Positions 46,620 to 53,708 of a DNA stretch of 64,000 nt are shown here, piece by piece. The stretch lies in contig JACJZG010000006.1 in the NCBI GenBank assembly GCA_020635715.1, positions 62,001 to 126,000 of the forward strand. The letters run 5' to 3'. Both the position numbers and the translations under genes were made by a program. Position 1 is the stretch's first letter. Every line of letters begins with the position of its first letter. The notes under the pieces are model-generated. The model was given only the letters and a program-made list of their open reading frames with translations. It was not told where the DNA came from and did not search any database. This DNA is from Flavobacteriales bacterium (GTDB taxonomy: Bacteria; Bacteroidota; Bacteroidia; Flavobacteriales_F; PHOS-HE28).

Positions 46620-47399
46620 TCACATCCCGTAGAGCATGTCCTGCCTATCCGTGGACGGGGTTCCGTGCCACATGCGCGTAGCGGCCGGGCTGGCGGAATA
46701 GCCGCAGCGGATGAGGTGGTCGTGCGCTGCGTTGCCAACGGGCAGGCGTAATGTGCTTTGCAGGGGCAGGCACCACCGCTGCAGCTCCAGCCCGATGCTT
46801 TGTTCATCGGCTACGATGAGGCCCTGGTCCGCCAGAGGCAGGTAGTACCCCCGCACGCGATGCCCGGCAACATGCGCCACGCCGAGGTAGCTGTGCTCGC
46901 GCAACCAGTTGCTGCGGTCCTCACCGCTCGCGCGGCGGTCCAGATGCGCTACGCCAAGGAGGTGCTGTGGTTCCAGCGGGACCACTTGTGGGTCGGATGC
47001 TTCCACGTGGGTGCCGCCGCTATACGCCAACAAGCCGTAGCGCGCGTGGAAACCCCGATGACGGAAGAAGGATACAGCGGCTGGCAGCACCAGGGCCTGG
47101 TGGGTGGTAGCGCCGCGTGCCTGGGCCCAGCGCAGTTGCTCGTGCAATAGGGCGGTGCCCACGCCGTGCTCCATCCAGGTGGGCCTCACGTACAATTCGT
47201 TGATCCACGCGCTGGTGGCATGTGCCATGCCCAGGATGAAGCCGACGCATTCAGGTCCCACCATGGCCTTGTACCCGCGGGCATAAGCGGTGTGCACGTG
47301 CCAGAGCAAGGCGCCGTGTACCGCCGGCGTTTCGGTGGCCAGGGCGAAGGCGGCTGCGATGTCCGTGGCTCGGAGCGGGCTGGTTACGATAGGTGGCAT
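46620..47399 (-). CDS. GNAT-family N-acetyltransferase
   Basis: I start at ATG 47399 (MPPIVTSPLRATDIAAAFAL), the natural start of the GNAT fold; the open frame runs to 47462. Motif A is ELYVRPTWMEHGVGTALLHE (RxxGxG/A-type acetyl-CoA loop), followed by GATTHQALVLPAAVSFFRHRGF. The C-terminal 110 residues look like a second, degenerate GNAT fold (ADEQSIGLELQRWCLPL). It is 69 bp upstream of the FnIII gene stop on the same strand. Confidence 0.8.
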   Translation of the reverse strand: MPPIVTSPLRATDIAAAFALATETPAVHGALLWHVHTAYARGYKAMVGPECVGFILGMAHATSAWINELYVRPTWMEHGVGTALLHEQLRWAQARGATTHQALVLPAAVSFFRHRGFHARYGLLAYSGGTHVEASDPQVVPLEPQHLLGVAHLDRRASGEDRSNWLREHSYLGVAHVAGHRVRGYYLPLADQGLIVADEQSIGLELQRWCLPLQSTLRLPVGNAAHDHLIRCGYSASPAATRMWHGTPSTDRQDMLYGM

Positions 47400-47468
47400 G
47401 CGGGTTCCTTTGCACGGCCGAACCCCGGTGCGGGGTGCACCGGGGTCGCGGACCTTGGTCATGGCTGC

Positions 47469-48113
47469 TTAGGCGGCCGTGGCGCTGGCGTGGTCGCTCA
47501 TGGGGCTTGCACCCAGGGGCCCGATGGCTTCCACACGGAAGCTGTAGGTCTTGAAGCGCTCCAGCCCTTCGGCCACGAAGCGGTTCTTGCCCGTCTCGGC
47601 CAGCAGTTCCCAGCCCGTCTCCAGCGAAGGGTCGCCCGAGCTGATGTACAGCTTGTACAGGCGGCGGTTCTTCACCCCGTTCCAGCGCACCTCGATGGTG
47701 CCGTGGTACTTGGTGGCTGTGGCCCGCACGTCGCCCACTGCTGGGAGCTCACCCACCGGCTGCGGCAGCTTCATGGTGTCGAAGCCAGCGCTCAGGATGA
47801 TCTCCTTGTCCCCGTCGCTCGCGATCTGAACGTAGGAGCCCAGGTTGCGGTAGATGAGCTTGAGATCCTCGAAGGCCTGATCGCGTGCACCCTTCTCCAC
47901 CTTGCCCCGGTTGAAACCGTAGGCATCGTTGGCGGCTTCCAACTTGTCGCAGGCCGCGTCCACTTGGGCCAGCGTGGGGTTGGGGAGGGGGTTGGGCGCC
48001 AGGAAGGCCGGGTTATTGGCCATCATCTTGGAGCTGTTACGGCCCTTTTCCACCAGGAGCCTTGCGGTGACCCGGTCGTAACCGAGTTTGATGATGTATA
48101 CTACTTTCTTCAT
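47469..48113 (-). CDS. Cytoplasmic protein with C-terminal fibronectin type III domain
   Basis: I start at ATG 48113 (MKKVVYIIKLGYDRVTARLL); the open frame upstream (to 48368) lacks gene-like features. The first 120 residues are helical and charged (VDAACDKLEAANDAYGF, QAFEDLKLIYRNLGSYVQI) with no signal peptide. The rest is a fibronectin type III domain (GTIEVRWNGVKNRRLYKLYI ... FKTYSFRVEAIGPLGAS). Bacteroidota have many such proteins of unknown function. Confidence 0.65.
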   Translation of the reverse strand: MKKVVYIIKLGYDRVTARLLVEKGRNSSKMMANNPAFLAPNPLPNPTLAQVDAACDKLEAANDAYGFNRGKVEKGARDQAFEDLKLIYRNLGSYVQIASDGDKEIILSAGFDTMKLPQPVGELPAVGDVRATATKYHGTIEVRWNGVKNRRLYKLYISSGDPSLETGWELLAETGKNRFVAEGLERFKTYSFRVEAIGPLGASPMSDHASATAA

Positions 48114-48189
48114 GTCGTTTCTCGGCAGTGCCGTGTTGAATGGTTTTGACCCTTGTTCGTGAAAGCGGCGGCCCGCGTTCCAGCATGTC

Positions 48190-48207
48190 CTCCCGGTATA
48201 CCGGGAG
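48190..48207. promoter_or_regulatory. Perfect 18-bp palindrome, possible operator
   Basis: CTCCCGGTATACCGGGAG equals its own reverse complement. It lies 77-94 bp upstream of the FnIII gene start. It could be a binding site for a dimeric regulator, such as the LuxR-type response regulator encoded nearby, or merely a hairpin. Confidence 0.35.
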
Positions 48208-48423
48208 AAGGCGTCATGGCCCACCATGAGGAAAGGTGCCGATGACAACGTGGGTGGATCACCGCTTTCCCTTGCCCAGCGCGGGTTGCAGCGGTGCGGA
48301 GCCTCGGTTCCCATGCGTGGTATGGAATTGTACCATTCAGGAGGAATTCCGAGACCATCACATACCATATATACCGTGGGTGCATCCTGCGCGGCCCTAG
48401 CAGGTGCGTTCCGGCGCGCGGTG

Positions 48424-48864
48424 GATACCTCTTCTGCTGCATGAGGTAGCTACGCCGCCGTTGCGGTTATCTGCACCACCGCGACAGGTATCCACCACAG
48501 CGCGGGAGGTATCCCTTCCAGCTCCGTACCTATCTCTTCTGTCGCGAGGGCTATCACCGCTCGCATCATAGGTATCTCCGCTGCCATGAGGGGTATCCCT
48601 GCTGGCAGCATGGCTATCACCGCTCACGCGCGGGCTATGCCTGCTGGTGTGCGGGCTATCTTTTCTGTCGCGAGAGCTGCCTGCGACGGCGTGAGGGGTA
48701 TCACCTATGGCGCCGGAGGTAGCTCACCCGCCATGAGAGGTAGCTCTGTTCAGGGGGGACGTAGCTCCGATGGTGGCAGAGGTATTTCCGTTGGGTGCAG
48801 AGCTATCTCCGCTCGCGCGAGAGCAAGCTATGATCATGCGCGGGCTACCACCGCTGGCGCGGGA
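48424..48864. repeat. 21 tandem, diverged 21-bp units without any indel
   Basis: Units begin GGTATC/GCTATC/GGTAGC at 48424 and then every 21 bp (48445, 48466 ... 48844). Sequence between units varies strongly, yet none is longer or shorter. One plus-strand frame is open from 48445 to the stop near 48915; the first ATG in it is at 48586, which would encode about 109 residues of heptads R-G/A-I/S-x4. Two minus-strand stretches are also open. Confidence 0.75.
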
Positions 48865-48915
48865 GATGGCCCAGCTCGCCCTGGTGCATGCCATTACCTG
48901 CCCACCCTTGCCTAA
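48586..48915 (+). CDS. Possible heptapeptide-repeat protein (weak)
   Basis: An open frame of 109 codons through the 21-bp array, giving repeats such as RGISVGC, RAISARA, RAMPAGV and RAIFSVA. There is no recognisable ribosome-binding site, and the frame is open partly because the repeat unit has few stops. The preserved multiple-of-three unit length is the only argument for translation. Confidence 0.25.
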   Translation: MRGIPAGSMAITAHARAMPAGVRAIFSVARAACDGVRGITYGAGGSSPAMRGSSVQGGRSSDGGRGISVGCRAISARARASYDHARATTAGAGDGPARPGACHYLPTLA

Positions 48916-48974
48916 ACGGAACGAGGCTGCGCCCTCAAGCAGAAGGAGGGTTCCAATGGAACCAGATCGACCGT

Positions 48975-49634
48975 TCAGCGCAGCCCGAAGCTTTGCGTGA
49001 ACCGGAACATGGCCAGGCGGCGATGGGCACCCGTCTTCTCCACCACGCTCCTGCGGTGTGATTCTACGGTGCAAAGCTTCACGCCGTGCCGCTCAGCCAG
49101 CTCGGCCAAACTGGGTTCGTCCGGTGCGGTGTACTCCATCAGGAAGCGCAACTCGCACCGGGTCAGTTCGGCCTCCACCTTCTGGCGCAGGGCTTCCGGG
49201 CTACCCGGTGCGGTCCCTTCGCTCAGCACCATGTGCATCAGCTCGTTGTGGTGGTAGCCGCTGGTCATCACATCGGCCAACGCCTTTTCCCAATCCGTGG
49301 CAACCGCGGTCTTGGACATCACCGCATGGGCACCGGCCTTCAGCGCCTTGCGCACCGCCCCGGGGTGCGGGTCGACGGTGATGGCGATGAAGCGCACATC
49401 CGGTTGGTGCTGGGCACCATGGGCAATGGTGGCCCAGCCGTCCATCACGGGCATGCACAGGTCCACGATCGCCAGGTCGCAGCGGGCTCCCGCTTCCCAG
49501 GCTGATAGGTATTCACCGCCGTGCCTGGCCACGATGGTCGCTTTGTGACCCATGCGTTCGAAGTTCCCCACGATCCCGTCGCGCATGAACGTGTGGTCGT
49601 CCACGACGGCCACGGAAAGCACCCTCTTCTTCAT
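48975..49634 (-). CDS. Response regulator, REC-LuxR type
   Basis: I start at ATG 49634 (MKKRVLSVAVVDDHTFMRDG). The REC domain shows the acidic pair (DD), the phosphoacceptor Asp in LAIVDLCMPVMDG and the Lys in HAVMSKTA. The C-terminal domain has LAELAERHGVKLCTVESHRRSVVEKTG, a GerE/LuxR-type helix-turn-helix with some divergence. No kinase gene is adjacent. It is probably a NarL-family regulator. Confidence 0.85.
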   Translation of the reverse strand: MKKRVLSVAVVDDHTFMRDGIVGNFERMGHKATIVARHGGEYLSAWEAGARCDLAIVDLCMPVMDGWATIAHGAQHQPDVRFIAITVDPHPGAVRKALKAGAHAVMSKTAVATDWEKALADVMTSGYHHNELMHMVLSEGTAPGSPEALRQKVEAELTRCELRFLMEYTAPDEPSLAELAERHGVKLCTVESHRRSVVEKTGAHRRLAMFRFTQSFGLR

Positions 49635-49800
49635 GTGTTGGTGGCTGCAGCTATCCGGCCGGGAGGGTGCCTTTGCTTTGCCGAGGTTGAAAATAGTGGG
49701 CCGTTCCATACGGCGGTGCAGGAGGGTATACCAGCCATCAACAGCCTGTTGTGGGTGGCTCTGGACCGGGGTTCATGTTCACCCCCGGGCAACCAAGCGC

Positions 49801-50454
49801 TCAACCCCAGACCATGATGCTGGCGAAGGCTTGCAGCATGGCCGCTTGCTTGCTGTAACAGATGGTACGACGTCCAAGCCTTCTCAGTCGGGTACGCAGG
49901 GTGAGGTTGTGCCGCTCGATGCGGTTGATCCCGAACCCTTTCACCCGGTGCACGTCCTCCGTTATCAGGAGTTGATAAATGGCCAGACCATCGGTGGTGA
50001 TGCGTTCGGCTTTGGCAAGTAGAAGGGTCGAGACGATCCGACCGAGCATGCGCTTGGTGCGCCGGCCGACCACCATGGCCACGACTTGGCGGTTCTTCCG
50101 ATCGAGGGCGTAGGCCAGCCAGATGCGTTTCTTCTTATAGCCGCAATAGGTGCTTATCTCGTCCACCTCGTAATGCCGACCGTACGCGATGGGCGTGGGC
50201 GGCGCGAGCCTCTGCGCGATGCGCAAACACCGTGCGATCACGGTGGAGGGTGATATGCCCAGGAGGCGACTGATGCTCCTGATCCCGCAACCTTCCTTGG
50301 TAAACGCGATAAGCTGCTTGTCGGTATCCGGCTGGTGGGCCTTGTAGCGGTAGGTGCTGCGGAGGTACCGAGCGCATCCGTTACAACGGTATTGTTGCAC
50401 ACCCTGGCGCATTCCTTTGCGGATGCACCGGCCTTGGCAATACGGACAGATCAT
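49801..50454 (-). CDS. IS1-family transposase
   Basis: A 217-residue protein. The N-terminal zinc ribbon is CPYCQGRCIRKG with a second pair CNGCARY, followed by the HTH region (GCGIRSISRLLGISPSTVIAR). The DDE residues fit the blocks YEVDEISTYCG, RITTDGLAIY and FGINRIERHNLTLRTRLRRL. It is encoded in a single frame, without the frameshift used in classical IS1. I could not define terminal inverted repeats. Confidence 0.85.
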   Translation of the reverse strand: MICPYCQGRCIRKGMRQGVQQYRCNGCARYLRSTYRYKAHQPDTDKQLIAFTKEGCGIRSISRLLGISPSTVIARCLRIAQRLAPPTPIAYGRHYEVDEISTYCGYKKKRIWLAYALDRKNRQVVAMVVGRRTKRMLGRIVSTLLLAKAERITTDGLAIYQLLITEDVHRVKGFGINRIERHNLTLRTRLRRLGRRTICYSKQAAMLQAFASIMVWG

Positions 50455-50755
50455 GCGGCCAACCTACCGGTTCGCAGCCTGCCACCAGCATTTACGCGGA
50501 CAGCAGCAGGAGTGGAGGCGTGGCCTGTGATGTGGAACCCAGGGGCCACGGGCGCTCCCAGCGGTAGGTGACGAACTGGAACACCAAAGGCTGTTTTACC
50601 GGGGGATAAGGCCTTTTCCGGGGCTTTGCGGGCTTCGGAGGTGCGGGTGGTGGTTCTGGGGTGGAAATGGCCAATAGGGCGAGGCCAGTATTGGCGCAGG
50701 TTCCCGAAGCGCCGAGGATGAAAAGTGACGTTCTGGTACGTTACCGGCTTACGGT
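50455..50755. other. Intergenic region after the IS1-family gene, with duplicated sequence
   Basis: The last 75 bp (50681-50755) is copy 2 of the duplicated terminator sequence. An open frame at 50492-50674 (minus) encodes a 60-residue Pro-rich peptide (PPAPPKPAKPRKRPYPP) that I cannot support as a gene. Confidence 0.4.
50681..50755. repeat. Duplicated terminator-bearing sequence, copy 2
   Basis: Matches 42058-42131, including TTGGCGC, CGAAGCGC and the hairpin AGTGACGT/ACGTTACC followed on the minus strand by TTTT. It lies directly 3' of the AT-rich gene at 50756. Confidence 0.6.
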
Positions 50756-51280
50756 CTAAATTTCGAGATAGAATAGGAAAGGGTCCTCTGTACCTCGCGA
50801 AATTTCAGTGGTCTCCGAATTTCGGTTAGACAGAACCTCCTTCGCGATAGCAGACTCGTCCTTCAAAAACTGCTGTCCCCTACTGTGAAGGCAGGCAATA
50901 CAAGTATCCTCATTTGACGGTGAAACACTCACAAGACAAATCCTCGCTGTGCTTATCTCACCAGATGCATATTCATACTGCACAACAACATCAGCGGCTT
51001 CACATTCGTCTAGAATTGACCTCCAAGAAACTGCATTCGCCTTTCCCTGAAGAAGTCCGCGTAGCGCATTTGTGAGGTTTATCCGTCGAAACTCCATTAG
51101 TTCATCGACGCGAACAGCAGCTATCTTCTGGAGGAACAATGATTCTAACGAATCCTGCAAAGTAGTAAAGTGCAGTTCAACATCGTTGTGTGTTTCACCC
51201 CGATGATGAACTTGCCCTCGACCACATGCACAAAGGAAAGTTGCTAGAGCAAGGGTCCAAGCAAACTGTCGATTCTTCAT
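50756..51280 (-). CDS. AT-rich orphan lipoprotein (174 aa)
   Basis: The N-terminus MKNRQFAWTLALATFLCACG looks like a lipoprotein signal with LCAC lipobox. The rest is charged and helical with a CLHSRG segment; no family recognised. The G+C content is clearly lower than in the neighbours, suggesting transfer. It is followed by a hairpin at 50724-50745. Confidence 0.5.
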   Translation of the reverse strand: MKNRQFAWTLALATFLCACGRGQVHHRGETHNDVELHFTTLQDSLESLFLQKIAAVRVDELMEFRRINLTNALRGLLQGKANAVSWRSILDECEAADVVVQYEYASGEISTARICLVSVSPSNEDTCIACLHSRGQQFLKDESAIAKEVLSNRNSETTEISRGTEDPFLFYLEI

Positions 51281-51460
51281 GGCATGTATATTGAACGATT
51301 GCTACTTCTTTGACTTACTAGCTCCACGTCGTTCTCTTTCCGAGGGAGTCTGCACAGGACCTTCGGGAATAGCTCTGTCTGGTAAACGATGCTCTTGTCG
51401 AAGGCCATTCTCCTTCACACGCGATCGATGCTCTTCAATGGTCATGTTCTCATTAACTCT

Positions 51461-52260
51461 AAACCTCCGCAGGGTCTCCCGAGGAACGAGGGGACCCTGC
51501 GGCCACGTAGCCGCAACCTCCACCACCATCCCACCTCGTTGCCCCATGGACACCAAGATACAGTTCGTGTGCAAGACCTGATCACCATGGCGCCCCCTTT
51601 CCGTCCAGGAAGCCGTACTCCTGGTACGCTGTCAACGGCGCCTCCCGTTCTTCACCCCTTACATAGAACGCAAAGCTCGAGTGCGGGTATTCCACCGCGT
51701 CATCGGTCAAGCTCCATTTCTTGCTCACCGCATTGGCATGGATATACCTCAGCTTCTGTTCGATCATCTTGCCGCTGAAGAGTTCGACCAGATCGGTGGA
51801 GGTGGCGAATACCCGGTGCTTCTGTCCGCGTGCGATATCCGATGGACGAAGCCCTTCGGCCAGCCGGTGCAATAGATCCTGCCGACCGGTCTTCAGGAGA
51901 CGATAGATCAATTCGTAGGCCATGAACCGCTTTCCATTGGCGAGTACGGTGTTGATGGCACCACCTTCGGGCACGCGGATCACGAAATGGACGTGGTTAG
52001 GCATGATGGCATAACCCAGGAACCGGTAGCCCTTGCCGTGTGCGATGTTCATCCAGTTGTACACCACATCGTACGCCTCCAGCTCGTGGAACAGGGGGAC
52101 CCACTGGTGGCAGGTGAATGTTGCGAAGTACACAGCACCGTCCTTCAGCCGGAGCTTGCGGGTGGACATGGACTACAAGGTAGTGCCTGTGCCCTCGAGG
52201 CCGCAGGGTCCCCTTCGGGAGACCGCTGCGGAGGTTTGGGGGAGACCCTGCGCGGGTTTA
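51461..52260. mobile_element. RAYT composite element: left repeat half, transposase gene, right repeat half
   Basis: The left half (51461-51560) starts AAACCTCCGCAG and runs to CCATGGACACCAAGATACAG. The right half (52196-52260) holds CCGCAGGGTC, GACCGCTGCGGAGGTTT and the tail GACCCTGCGCGGG. In the copies elsewhere the two halves are joined by a short linker, while here the RAYT gene lies between them. The terminal inverted repeat AAACCTCCGCAG/CTGCGGAGGTTT is intact. It appears to be the autonomous member of the family. Confidence 0.75.
51582..52169 (-). CDS. REP-associated tyrosine transposase (RAYT, TnpA-REP)
   Basis: A 195-residue single-strand HUH nuclease of the IS200-like Y1 family. The HUH motif is in IMPNHVHFVIRVP and the catalytic Tyr is in KLRYIHANAVSKKW. 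The N-terminal block GAVYFATFTCHQWVPLF and the absence of a companion TnpB fit TnpA-REP proteins, which act on REP hairpins. The frame is intact. It sits between two halves of the repeat family described here, 21 bp from the left half and 27 bp from the right half. Confidence 0.9.
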   Translation of the reverse strand: MSTRKLRLKDGAVYFATFTCHQWVPLFHELEAYDVVYNWMNIAHGKGYRFLGYAIMPNHVHFVIRVPEGGAINTVLANGKRFMAYELIYRLLKTGRQDLLHRLAEGLRPSDIARGQKHRVFATSTDLVELFSGKMIEQKLRYIHANAVSKKWSLTDDAVEYPHSSFAFYVRGEEREAPLTAYQEYGFLDGKGAPW

Positions 52261-52279
52261 AAACGAGTGGCTTCGACTG

Positions 52280-52477
52280 GTGAACTTCAAGGACCTGGCC
52301 TTCTCTTTTGACGTGCTGGTGGACCACGCCTATAAGGCTCGCGCCTGTATCACCACGTTCTGCGCCAACTTCTCACGCGCTGTGGATCCCGACCCCAACG
52401 AACAAGTGTTCCAGCTTCCGGTGGACCATCGCACACATCAGACCTATCGGTGCCGGGTACCCAAGAGCGAAGCCTGA
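52280..52477 (+). CDS. Possible small hypothetical protein (65 aa)
   Basis: GTG start at 52280, 20 bp after the RAYT element. It contains LAFSFDVLVDHAYKARACI and ends RTHQTYRCRVPKSEA. There is no family match, but the codon use resembles the neighbouring genes. It may be a fragment. Confidence 0.3.
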   Translation: MNFKDLAFSFDVLVDHAYKARACITTFCANFSRAVDPDPNEQVFQLPVDHRTHQTYRCRVPKSEA

Positions 52478-52732
52478 CCGCTCACCCCTTGCAAACCCAC
52501 GGGAAGCTCCCTTCCCGCCCGTGGTGCCATTTGAACTTGGAGGAGGCTCTCTTTGTAACACGCCTCAACACGTCCCATTATGGGACTCATCGCCCGCTTG
52601 ATGGAACCACCGTTCGCAGCATGATCGCCAACCGGTTATGCCCTACGCCGCCCGCCTCGGAAGGACCGAACAACTCAATTGGCGTTTTCGGAGGGTGAAC
52701 GCTAGGGATCCTAACGCCCGTTAGCTTCGTGC

Positions 52733-52948
52733 ATGGCCCGCAAGAAGACCAGCACCAAGACCCCCAACAAGGGCGCACGGTGGACGCCCGAAGTGGAGCA
52801 GGACCTGGCCGCCGACTACGAGCGCGGGGTTGCGCTTTCGGAGTTGGCCCGATCCTATGGCCGCACCCGCAAGGCGCTTGTTGCCCGCCTGCAGAAGCTG
52901 GGCGTCATGAGCTACGACCCGGATGAGACGGGGGAGAAGTATTGGTGA
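52733..52948 (+). CDS. Small helix-turn-helix DNA-binding protein (71 aa)
   Basis: Begins with a Lys/Arg/Thr-rich arm (MARKKTSTKTPNKGARWTP) and then a three-helix HTH: EVEQDLAADYERGVALSELA and RSYGRTRKALVARLQKLGV, the pattern of SANT/GcrA-like small Bacteroidota proteins. It is flanked by repeat copies on both sides. It may be a regulator or DNA-associated protein. Confidence 0.6.
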   Translation: MARKKTSTKTPNKGARWTPEVEQDLAADYERGVALSELARSYGRTRKALVARLQKLGVMSYDPDETGEKYW

Positions 52949-52957
52949 GCACGTCCT

Positions 52958-53048
52958 GAGGGCCGCAGGGTCGTCCGCTCAGGAGCAGCGGACAGACCAA
53001 CTGCGGAGGTTTGTCGTTGGGTGGCGCTCGGCGGACACCCTGCCAAGG
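52958..53048. repeat. Divergent right-half copy of the RAYT-associated element
   Basis: GAGGGCCGCAGGGTC and CTGCGGAGGTTTG match the right half of the other copies, but the segment between them is replaced by TCCGCTCAGGAGCAGCGGAC, itself an inverted repeat. It lies just 3' of the gene at 53055. Confidence 0.6.
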
Positions 53049-53054
53049 TCTCGA

Positions 53055-53708
53055 CTATGGCTTATTGCCCAAGTAGTGGTATTGCCGCAAAGAATCGGCT
53101 GGAATGACCTTGGTGAGGTCTGTTTGTTGAGTTATAAACGCCAGTCTATCATCCTCGTAGTACTCAACTCGCACAAGGGACCCGGACTTAGGGTCATAGT
53201 GAAGAAATAGACCGTCCCTTTTGCCCATGGAAAAGTGGCCTTCAATGACTTTCCATGAACAGTTGGATTCCACCATATGACCGTCAAGCTTGCCCGCAGC
53301 GAAGTTATACGAGCTTACTAGAGTATGTTGGTTCATCCGATTCGATCTTCGACACTTCGTATAAGCATGAAACGCGCCATGCCTGACACCGTTGGTATAC
53401 GAGCCGGACATCAACAGATATGACTTCAAGGACCTCCGGCTGCTGTCAGCAATTGAAAGGTCGTACACCTCATAATGGCCATCTGGAAGGCTATCGCGAA
53501 GAAATGTATACGGTGGTGCAATAGCTCCCTCAACTTTGGTGGTCGCCAAATACCTTTCCATTTCTTCCTGGAAGACGCGCTTCGTTTGAGCTGGCAACGT
53601 CACCGGTAGTGAGCTAAAGAAGCTTACGCAAAGCAGCGCGAACCAGTATGTTTTGCCAGCCCACAACAGCTTATGGAGTAGCCAAAGCGCGTTCAAGGAT
53701 TTGACCAT
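53055..53708 (-). CDS. MORN/YwqK-like exported protein, possible RHS partner
   Basis: I start at ATG 53708 (MVKSLNALWLLHKLLWAGKT), which gives a signal-like helix (WFALLCVSFFSSLPVTLPAQ). The central part has MORN-type pairs (GSYTNGVRHGAFHAY, KLDGHMVESN, GHFSMGKRDGLFLHYD). The 5' end overlaps the 3' end of the RHS gene by 38 bp, the arrangement of RHS effector and immunity genes, but an exported MORN protein would be unusual in that role. It is lower in G+C than the core genes. Confidence 0.5.
   Translation of the reverse strand: MVKSLNALWLLHKLLWAGKTYWFALLCVSFFSSLPVTLPAQTKRVFQEEMERYLATTKVEGAIAPPYTFLRDSLPDGHYEVYDLSIADSSRRSLKSYLLMSGSYTNGVRHGAFHAYTKCRRSNRMNQHTLVSSYNFAAGKLDGHMVESNCSWKVIEGHFSMGKRDGLFLHYDPKSGSLVRVEYYEDDRLAFITQQTDLTKVIPADSLRQYHYLGNKP

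Noticed and set aside
48424..48864. CRISPR array
   Set aside because: Units follow directly with no spacers, and no cas genes are nearby.
48397..49074. Minus-strand frames in the 21-bp array (two stretches)
   Set aside because: They are broken by stops and have no start signal; kept only as part of the repeat finding.
49740..50500. Terminal inverted repeats of the IS1-family element
   Set aside because: Several GGT-starting ends could be paired, but none gives a convincing repeat or a target duplication.
50492..50674. 60-residue Pro-rich open frame
   Set aside because: No start signal, no family resemblance and atypical composition.
51302..51574. 90-codon minus-strand frame starting within the left half of the RAYT element
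   Set aside because: The first 35 residues are the repeat's own reading frame; the rest has no gene-like features and no upstream signal.
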